Of a stretch of DNA of 8,888 bases, positions 1 to 5,351 are shown one piece after another; within the stretch, counting starts at the first letter, position 1; each line of letters begins with the position of its first letter. The position numbers and the translations under genes were made by a program. This DNA comes from Chloroflexota bacterium (GTDB lineage: Bacteria; Chloroflexota; Dehalococcoidia; GIF9; UBA5629): contig JAPLHM010000174.1 in the NCBI GenBank assembly GCA_026389635.1, positions 1 through 8,888 of the forward strand, read 5' to 3'. Below the pieces are notes generated by a model. That model searched no databases. It was not told the origin of the DNA and saw only the letters and a list, made by a program, of their open reading frames with translations.

Positions 1-956
1 CCCGGCCTGGCAGAGTAAGGGAAGATATGCAGGGCGGCGAACTTCATGCGGAGACAGAATTCGTAGCTCTCCCTGAATTCTTCCTCGGACTCGCCGGGGA
101 AACCCACGATGATATCGGTGGTGAGCGAGGCATCGGGAAGCTCTGCGCGCACCATTTCCACCGCCTTGCCGAAGGTGGCCGTGGTATAGCGCCTTCCCAT
201 CCTTTGGAGGACCCCGTCGCTGCCGCTCTGCAGTGCTATGTGAAAGTGCTTGCAGAGGCGCCCGTCCTGCCAGAGGGCGAGCAGGTCGCGGGTTATCTCC
301 TGCGGCTGCAGTGAGGAAAGGTGCAACCTTGCTGCGGATGTTTCACACAGTATAAGTTTTATCAGGCCTGTTAAATCCAACCCATTGCTGCAGTACGAGC
401 CGATCTCGCTGCCCGTGAGCACGATCTCCCTGTACCCGTCGCCGGTCCTTGACCGGATCTCCTTGACCACGCTGTCGGCATCCACGCTGTATAATTTTGG
501 CCGCACGAAGGGCACGATGCAGTAGGAGCAGAATTTATTACAGCCGTCCTGTATCTTGATAAAGCTGCGCACCCTGCCTGACTGTTTGACAGCGGGGTTG
601 AATCGTTTTTGGGGATGCATCGCGGCAAGCAAGCCCGCCAATGAATTTTTCTCCCCGTTTCCGCATACCAGATCAGCGCCGCATTTAACCAGTTCCTCTT
701 TAGCCCATTCCGCGTAGCAACCCGTAACTGCGATTGTTGCCCGCGGGTTGCGTGATCGCAGCGTCCTCACAAGATGGCGGGACTTCCCGTCGGCGGCATG
801 CGTCACGCTGCAACTGTTTATGATAAATATGTCGGCAGCATTGCCGGCCGTTACGGTTAATCCCTGAGTCGATAGGTCTGCTGCCAGCGACTCTGATTCC
901 GCCTGGTTCAGCTTGCAGCCGAGTGTGTGAACAGCGGCTGTATACGTCTTTTTCAT
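1..956 (-). CDS. mtaB: MtaB-type tRNA (t6A37) methylthiotransferase, 3' end cut by window edge
   Basis: Radical SAM enzyme expected to convert t6A to ms2t6A at position 37 of tRNAs reading ANN codons. The first 318 residues are visible, against a usual length of roughly 420-440; the end of the radical SAM domain and the C-terminal TRAM domain lie outside the window. The N-terminal methylthiotransferase domain opens with HTLGCKLNQAES, and its three cluster cysteines are C14, C49 (NSCSVT) and C80 (TGCYAE). The radical SAM CxxxCxxC is at C139, C143 and C146 (DGCNKFCSYC). GFPGESEEEF lies near the visible end. The TLGCK.NQ opening points to MtaB rather than MiaB (usually GCQMN) or RimO (usually GCPKN). 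The start is the ATG at 956, 13 bases after the stop of the VWA gene, so it is probably the third gene of that operon. Its ribosome binding site is weak (AGTGGA), which suggests coupling. The frame is open throughout. The family call is strong; the subfamily is fairly sure. Confidence 0.88.
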   Translation of the reverse strand, partial: MKKTYTAAVHTLGCKLNQAESESLAADLSTQGLTVTAGNAADIFIINSCSVTHAADGKSRHLVRTLRSRNPRATIAVTGCYAEWAKEELVKCGADLVCGNGEKNSLAGLLAAMHPQKRFNPAVKQSGRVRSFIKIQDGCNKFCSYCIVPFVRPKLYSVDADSVVKEIRSRTGDGYREIVLTGSEIGSYCSNGLDLTGLIKLILCETSAARLHLSSLQPQEITRDLLALWQDGRLCKHFHIALQSGSDGVLQRMGRRYTTATFGKAVEMVRAELPDASLTTDIIVGFPGESEEEFRESYEFCLRMKFAALHIFPYSARP

Positions 957-969
957 GTCCACTGCGGAA

Positions 970-3087
970 TTACACCGATAGCTTTTTGTAAAGCATGGGC
1001 AGGCGGTGGGGGAGGGTCTCGATATCGTCCAGTACCTCGTAGCCGATATCGTTGCACATGGTGCGCAGGTAATCGTTGCCGGCGGAGGTCAGGCAGAAAG
1101 GGGTGATGTTCTTTTTTAAGGCTTCCATGAGCGCCATCTTGGTGTCGTGTATGGCGTATTCCTTATCGTCGTCATCGTAGCCGTACAGTGAATCCTGGGG
1201 GTAGCCGTCGCTGACTAAGAAGAGCAGTTTGATCGTGCTGCCGCAGGCATCCAGCCTGGTAATGGTGTGGCGTATGGCCGGGCCCATGCGCGTGCCATGT
1301 ATGGGGGCTATCTGGTCTACCCGGCGCTTGATCCTCTCGCCGAAAGGTTCGTTTAGGTCCTTGATAACCAGGAACTGCACGTTGGCGCGGCCGTGGCCCG
1401 AGAAGCCGTAAATACCGTAATTGTCCCCCAGCGTCTCGATGGCATGGCAGAGCAGGACGATGCTCTCTTTCTCGATATCGATGATGCGCCGGCGCGGCTG
1501 CATGACGAATTTCATGAAATCGTACCTGGTTGCCTCCTCGTACTGCATGGTTGGGCGATTCTTGCTGATGAGGTCGGCCGTGGAGCCACTCATGTCCAGC
1601 AGGAATGCTACGGCCACGTCGCGCTGAATTTTTTTCTTCTTGGTATAGACCTTGCCTGAGGGGGTGTGCCCCGCCCGCTTGTCCATGAGTTCACCGATGA
1701 CCAGGTCGAGGTCGAACTCGTCCCCGTCATCCAGGTTCTTGGCCTTGTAAAGCATCTCGGCCGGCAGCCTTTCGAACTGCCGCTTGATCTCAGCCGCCAG
1801 GGTCCTGCGGTTTTCCAGCGTCTTATCATAAAAATAGCTATTGCCCTCTCCCAGTACCTTCTCACGGACACAGCACCATGCGCTGACGTAGCGCTTTTCG
1901 CGGAAGTCCCATTCGTCATAATAAGATAGCCGTTCGTCAGCCTCCGGGGCGCAGGGTTTGCCGGGGTCCGCGGGCTGGTAGCGGTCGACCTGTGAATACT
2001 TGTCCTGCGAAAACTGGTAAACGTGCACACCGCGCGGAAGGGAGGATGACGACAGGCCGCTGCCGGGCAGGAACTTGACGTCCTTGATATCTGTGATGCC
2101 TATGGTCTGGTCGGCCAGCTTCTGCATGTCTTCGGCGGACATGGGCATGTTGGACTTCTGGCCCGTGTTGGCTTTTGACTCCATATTGAGCTTCAACCTG
2201 TCCGTTTGGAAATTGCCCATGAACTCTTGCCCCTCGAGGTCGGATGGATTCGGCTCCCTGTTCTCGGAACCGTAGCCGCCGGAACCTGAGACAAGTGCCT
2301 TTTTGGGCACTGTCAGCGCGATCTGGTAAATGCGGATGGCGGCCTCGGCCGAATCCTCAACAGATGCAGGGGAAGAGCATAAATGGTTGATGATATCCCT
2401 GGCGGCATTCAGCGGCTCGAAAAGGGCGTCTTCGTCGATAGCCAGGATGGCATCTATCTCCAGTCCCTCCAGCATCTCAATGAAGGCGCGCCTCAGTGTC
2501 ATACCCGCTACGCGGGCCAGGGCCAGCAGTGTACCCTCCTGCATGCGCCGGTAGCTGCGCTTAAGTCCCGGGTAATGACGCTTGACTAAATAATTGATGC
2601 GTACGTTCTCGGCGGCCACAAAGACCTGCATGGCCAACCGCGGGTCATCGAAAAGGGCAAAATATTTTTCAAATGCCGATCGGCCGTGTCCCTCCTCCCC
2701 TTTCAACTGGTAGCGCAGATTCTCGAAAAGCGTGGATTCCCTGTCGAAATCGAAATCAAAGGAACTGAACTCGCTGTGGGCCACCTGCTGCGTTACCGCC
2801 GCTTTATACCAGCCGAAGTTATCGTCGTAGCTGGCATATTCCATAAAGGAGGCCGGAACCAGTACGTTGATATGCCCGTTGGGCGGACTACCTGACGCAA
2901 GCTGGCCCCACCAGGTATTGCGCAATGCAGCAGGGGAACACTTGCCGGATGTGATATCCACTTCTTTGCCCGTCAGTGCCTTGCAGTAGACCTGGAGCAC
3001 CGGTTCGACCGAGGCAAACTCTATGCCGAAGTAACTGCTGGAAGTGTCTGCTGCGGGCTGTTTGATTTGTTCAGCGGCCTCGCTCAT
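970..3087 (-). CDS. VWA-domain protein of the NorD/CbbO family (partner of CbbQ/NorQ-type AAA+ ATPase)
   Basis: A 705-residue protein with a C-terminal von Willebrand factor A domain from about residue 490. The MIDAS metal site is complete: D498-M-S500-G-S502, T599 (HGTRMG) and D627 (SDGYPQD). Other family landmarks are IDIEKESIVLLCHAIE, YGIYGFSGHGR and a C-terminal LPHRLPMLYKKL. Before the VWA domain come a YDEWDFREKRY segment, an acidic DDGDEFDLDLVI stretch and a basic KKKKIQRD linker, as in NorD, CbbO and CobT-like proteins. The N-terminal 450 residues are probably mostly helical and I see no catalytic motif there. There is no signal peptide or membrane segment, so it is expected to be cytoplasmic. 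The gene starts 18 bases after the AAA+ gene. Known pairs of this type (NorQ/NorD, CbbQ/CbbO) remodel or insert metal into a client enzyme. No client is recognisable here, so calling it a nitric oxide reductase activator would go beyond the evidence. Confidence 0.87.
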   Translation of the reverse strand: MSEAAEQIKQPAADTSSSYFGIEFASVEPVLQVYCKALTGKEVDITSGKCSPAALRNTWWGQLASGSPPNGHINVLVPASFMEYASYDDNFGWYKAAVTQQVAHSEFSSFDFDFDRESTLFENLRYQLKGEEGHGRSAFEKYFALFDDPRLAMQVFVAAENVRINYLVKRHYPGLKRSYRRMQEGTLLALARVAGMTLRRAFIEMLEGLEIDAILAIDEDALFEPLNAARDIINHLCSSPASVEDSAEAAIRIYQIALTVPKKALVSGSGGYGSENREPNPSDLEGQEFMGNFQTDRLKLNMESKANTGQKSNMPMSAEDMQKLADQTIGITDIKDVKFLPGSGLSSSSLPRGVHVYQFSQDKYSQVDRYQPADPGKPCAPEADERLSYYDEWDFREKRYVSAWCCVREKVLGEGNSYFYDKTLENRRTLAAEIKRQFERLPAEMLYKAKNLDDGDEFDLDLVIGELMDKRAGHTPSGKVYTKKKKIQRDVAVAFLLDMSGSTADLISKNRPTMQYEEATRYDFMKFVMQPRRRIIDIEKESIVLLCHAIETLGDNYGIYGFSGHGRANVQFLVIKDLNEPFGERIKRRVDQIAPIHGTRMGPAIRHTITRLDACGSTIKLLFLVSDGYPQDSLYGYDDDDKEYAIHDTKMALMEALKKNITPFCLTSAGNDYLRTMCNDIGYEVLDDIETLPHRLPMLYKKLSV

Positions 3088-3105
3088 GGTATCTCAATGA
3101 ACCTC

Positions 3106-3987
3106 TTACTCAAATATGGCAGTGACGACTTCCTTGAGTGACTTTTGCACCTCGGCGTCGTCCGTGATCGACCAGACGGCCGCCACTTCGCAGGCCCGCC
3201 TGGCGGGAATGCCCTGCCGGATCATGCGGGCGGCATATATCAGCAGGCGCGTGCTGATGACCTCGGAAAGATCCTGCTCCTTCAAGTTGCGTATTTTTTC
3301 CCCCAGCAGGGCCAGACTGCCGGCCGTCTCGGCATCGACGCCTGCCTCGTGTGCGATAATCCTGCTCTCGATGGTCTTGGGCGGGTGTGTGAACTCTATA
3401 GCGATAAAGCGCTGCCGGGTGCTGTGCTTGAGGTTCTTGAGTATGCTTTGATATCCCGGATTGTAAGAGATGACCAGTATGAAGCTGTCGCTGGCTTCGA
3501 GCATCTCACCTTTTTTCTCGATATAAAGCGACCGGCGGTGGTCGGCCAGGGGGTGGATCAGCACGATGGTGTCTTTGCGCGCCTCTACTACCTCGTCTAA
3601 GTAGCAGATGCCGCCGCTTTTAACGGCACGGGTTAGAGGGCCGTCTACCCAGCGCGTTGTGTCACCCTCCAGCAGGTACTTGCCTACCAGGTCGCTGGCA
3701 GTCAGGTCCTCGTGGCAGGCGATGGTAATAAGGGGTATGCCGCCGCGGCGCCCGGGGGACTCTAATCGTTTGTGCTCCTTTTGGCTCATGCGGTAGGTCA
3801 TGTACTCGAGGAAACGGGTTTTGCCGCAGCCTGTCGGGCCCTTGAGTAGTACCGGTATACGCTCGGCGTAAGCAGCCTCGAAGAGTGACACCTCATCCTT
3901 GAGAGGGAGGTAAAAGGGCTCCTCGGTGATGAAGTATTCCTCAATGATATGGGACTTGTAATCGTGTCGTTTAGATTTGAGAGGCAT
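3106..3987 (-). CDS. MoxR-type AAA+ ATPase of the CbbQ/NirQ/NorQ family
   Basis: A 293-residue cytoplasmic ATPase, close to the family's usual length. Walker A is G50-PTGCGK-T57, Walker B is ICYLDE with D131 and E132, and sensor 1 is N176 in VISYNPGYQ. An STRQRF segment (R191, R193) supplies the likely arginine finger region. The stretches CHEDLTASDLVG (91-102) and WVDGPLTRAVKSGGICYLDE (113-132) are highly characteristic of CbbQ, NirQ and NorQ. The family forms hexameric rings that, with a VWA adaptor, activate a client enzyme by ATP-driven remodelling; here the adaptor is encoded directly downstream. The ATG at 3987 has a GGAG seven bases upstream and a good promoter about 40-68 bases upstream. 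Family membership is very secure. The client is not known, so no gene symbol is given. Confidence 0.93.
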   Translation of the reverse strand: MPLKSKRHDYKSHIIEEYFITEEPFYLPLKDEVSLFEAAYAERIPVLLKGPTGCGKTRFLEYMTYRMSQKEHKRLESPGRRGGIPLITIACHEDLTASDLVGKYLLEGDTTRWVDGPLTRAVKSGGICYLDEVVEARKDTIVLIHPLADHRRSLYIEKKGEMLEASDSFILVISYNPGYQSILKNLKHSTRQRFIAIEFTHPPKTIESRIIAHEAGVDAETAGSLALLGEKIRNLKEQDLSEVISTRLLIYAARMIRQGIPARRACEVAAVWSITDDAEVQKSLKEVVTAIFE

Positions 3988-3994
3988 GCATCTG

Positions 3995-3998
3995 CTCC
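3995..3998 (-). promoter_or_regulatory. Ribosome binding site of the AAA+ ATPase gene
   Basis: GGAG on the minus strand, seven bases before the ATG at 3987. It supports that start codon. Confidence 0.6.
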
Positions 3999-4026
3999 GG
4001 CTGTTTAATTAAGGCTCCAGGTGATA

Positions 4027-4055
4027 ATTCTATGACTTGCACGCGAAGTTGGCAA
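4027..4055 (-). promoter_or_regulatory. Putative sigma-70-type promoter of the AAA+/VWA/mtaB operon
   Basis: On the minus strand, TTGCCA (4055-4050) is followed by 17 bases and then TAGAAT (4032-4027). Each hexamer matches the consensus at five of six positions, with ideal spacing. The predicted transcription start near 4020 gives a leader of roughly 33 bases to the ATG at 3987, with the GGAG inside it. The promoter lies in the 121-base gap after the His-motif gene, so the AAA+ operon can be transcribed independently of it. An 11-base palindrome sits just upstream of the -35. Confidence 0.6.
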
Positions 4056-4062
4056 TTAATAA

Positions 4063-4073
4063 ATTCCAGGAAT
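4063..4073. promoter_or_regulatory. Short palindrome upstream of the -35, possible operator
   Basis: ATTCCAGGAAT is a perfect inverted repeat with 5-base arms around a single central base, seven bases upstream of the putative -35 hexamer. It could be a small operator or activator half-sites. A palindrome this short also occurs by chance, so this is only a candidate. Confidence 0.25.
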
Positions 4074-4108
4074 GGTAAAAATGAGCCTTCCGGGATAGAC
4101 GGATTTGC

Positions 4109-4912
4109 TTAGCGTCCGCCTTTTTCCTGGTTGCCTTTTCTGCCGGTGATTCCACCCTTGTGCTCGGCAGGCGGGGCCGCGGGAACCTGGCGGATGAGCC
4201 GCCCTTTATATTGGACGGGTGGGGACATGTCGACGGTATGGTGCTCGACGATGCGCACCGGCTTGACTATATTGGCAGGGTTGCCTCCTCTGGCTGCCGG
4301 GGATTGCCTGATATTGTGATGAATGATCCCTGGTTGTGGGGCTACATTGCCGCCGCCCGCCTTTGCCTTCAGGTAGCCCGGGCTGTTTTCAATGGTGTGG
4401 TGAATATTTGTGGACGGCTGAGCCCTGCCGCTTTGCTGCCCTGATTGCGGCATTTGCCGCAGCGTATGATGAATGGTCTCGCCGGGTATAAAGGAAGCCG
4501 GGCCTTTGAGCGGCGCCGGGCCCGGCCGGAAAATCTCGTGGTGCACCTTCACCCCCGGCGGTAAATTCTCCGCAATCTTCTGTCCCGCGCTCTTTTCGGG
4601 GGCTGTTCGCGACCGTATGAACTGTTCGCGGGGCTTGATCTGCACCGTCGGCTTGTTGAGGTCCTTGAGCGGGAGCTGGCCCGGTTGGATGGTCCTCACC
4701 TCCCACGTAATCTCCCTGCCACGGATGTTATCAACCTTGTATACATATTCGGGATACATGCGGACGGGATACCTGGGCTCCGTGTCTGTTGTTCCCCTCT
4801 TGCGCATCAGCAGGGTAATGCCGATAGGCGTCGTGAAAGGCTCCGGCGCCAGAATTAGCGCTACGGCCACGATATCGATTACAGCGTCTTTAGGTGTGTA
4901 AGCAACGGTCAA
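4109..4912 (-). CDS. Unrecognised protein with five periodic His-His motifs
   Basis: A 267-residue protein I do not recognise. The N-terminus has a hydrophobic stretch at about residues 11-35 (VIDIVAVALILAPEP, then TTPIGITLLM) that could be a membrane segment or hairpin; it is not a clear cleavable signal peptide. Residues 41-100 are polar, with tyrosines and basic residues. From residue 121 the sequence is low in complexity, rich in Pro, Gly, Arg and Lys, and punctuated by His pairs at 124, 148, 171, 198 and 224 in a [VI]-x-HH-x-[IVL] context often followed by Pro. The C-terminal tail is strongly basic. The start is a TTG at 4912; an in-frame TGA lies eight codons upstream and no ATG occurs before residue 36. 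The nearest good Shine-Dalgarno-like AAAGG is about 19 bases upstream, so the start is uncertain. It begins 36 bases after the DUF5752-like gene and probably shares its transcript. A membrane-anchored, metal-binding or disordered scaffold role is possible but only inferred. Confidence 0.68.
   Translation of the reverse strand: MTVAYTPKDAVIDIVAVALILAPEPFTTPIGITLLMRKRGTTDTEPRYPVRMYPEYVYKVDNIRGREITWEVRTIQPGQLPLKDLNKPTVQIKPREQFIRSRTAPEKSAGQKIAENLPPGVKVHHEIFRPGPAPLKGPASFIPGETIHHTLRQMPQSGQQSGRAQPSTNIHHTIENSPGYLKAKAGGGNVAPQPGIIHHNIRQSPAARGGNPANIVKPVRIVEHHTVDMSPPVQYKGRLIRQVPAAPPAEHKGGITGRKGNQEKGGR
4220..4552 (-). repeat. Coding repeat: five [VI]-x-HH-x-[IVL] motifs about 25 residues apart
   Basis: The five copies read VHHEIFRP, IHHTLRQMP, IHHTIENSP, IHHNIRQSP and VEHHTVDMSP. 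The His pairs start at residues 124, 148, 171, 198 and 224, with intervals of 24, 23, 27 and 26. The His codons differ between copies: CAC CAC, CAT CAT, CAC CAC, CAT CAC and CAC CAT. Protein similarity is therefore retained while the DNA has diverged. A later LIRQVP may be a degenerate sixth unit without histidines. The linkers between motifs are Pro/Gly/Ala-rich. Confidence 0.75.
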
Positions 4913-4948
4913 TTCTGGCGCCCGATATTTAACCTTTCAAATTTAATA

Positions 4949-5251
4949 TTAAGCCTTTTCCCGCAGCCAGGTTATCCTTTCTGAAACGGTGACTGCTGCT
5001 TCTTTCTGGTTCTGGCAATTAGCCATGTCGCGGGACAGTTTATCATCGCCCAGCACTTCACGTACCCAGCGGGCAAAGTCGTTTTTCTCCGCGGTGACAT
5101 GATGCCGATAGGTGGAAGTATGCATCCTGCCGAGCGCAGTCTTCAAATCGTATATATTGTTGAGTATCTCCCCGTCATGGCAATAGAACCGATTCACATC
5201 GGGCACGTGTCTCAGTACCCTTTGAGCATCCTCTTTTTTTCTTATAGTCAT
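4949..5251 (-). CDS. Small DUF5752-like protein
   Basis: A 100-residue soluble protein with no membrane segment. It has an FYCHDGEILNNIYDLKTAL segment (22-40), then YRHHVTAEKNDFARWVREVL (48-67) followed by GDDKLSRDM. The pattern of an F-x-x-x-DG opening, a helix, then HV...KNDFa.W...vlGD resembles short proteins of unknown function found in archaea and bacteria, which I associate with DUF5752. I recall the pattern but cannot confirm the family name. No catalytic function is known to me. The ATG at 5251 is well supported by a near-ideal Shine-Dalgarno and an upstream promoter. It is the first gene of a probable two-gene unit with the His-motif protein. Many charged residues and a final helix ending WLREKA suggest a small helical domain. 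Confidence 0.8.
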   Translation of the reverse strand: MTIRKKEDAQRVLRHVPDVNRFYCHDGEILNNIYDLKTALGRMHTSTYRHHVTAEKNDFARWVREVLGDDKLSRDMANCQNQKEAAVTVSERITWLREKA

Positions 5252-5255
5252 ATTT

Positions 5256-5263
5256 ACCTCCTT
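5256..5263 (-). promoter_or_regulatory. Very strong ribosome binding site
   Basis: AAGGAGGT on the minus strand, four bases before the ATG at 5251. It is the closest match in the window to the anti-Shine-Dalgarno complement and fixes the start of the DUF5752-like gene. Confidence 0.8.
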
Positions 5264-5293
5264 CCCCCGGTTCGTTTGCCGATTCTAACTATA

Positions 5294-5322
5294 ATCATAC
5301 CGTCATATTGTAGCTAAATCAA
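5294..5322 (-). promoter_or_regulatory. Putative sigma-70-type promoter of the DUF5752-like/His-motif unit
   Basis: On the minus strand, TTGATT (5322-5317), 17 bases, then TATGAT (5299-5294). The -10 matches five of six consensus positions and the -35 four of six. The predicted start near 5287 gives a leader of about 36 bases containing the strong Shine-Dalgarno. It lies in the 100-base gap after the phosphoesterase gene. An overlapping TATAGT a few bases downstream could be an alternative -10. Confidence 0.5.
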
Positions 5323-5351
5323 ACCGCTCTGCCCGGAAAAAAAGTATACGG

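Noticed and set aside
970..3987. Naming the AAA+/VWA pair outright as nitric oxide reductase activation proteins NorQ and NorD
   Set aside because: Family similarity is clear but no nitric oxide reductase gene is present in the window, so the client should not be assumed.
4080..4108. Possible terminator after the His-motif gene (TCCG...CGGA, then GGCTCATTTTT)
   Set aside because: The stem is only four base pairs and is separated from the T-run by several unpaired bases.
4473..4901. 142-residue plus-strand open frame opposite the His-motif gene
   Set aside because: It has no ribosome binding site or recognisable motif. The minus-strand frame is longer and has codon-varied repeated motifs, so this one looks like a shadow.
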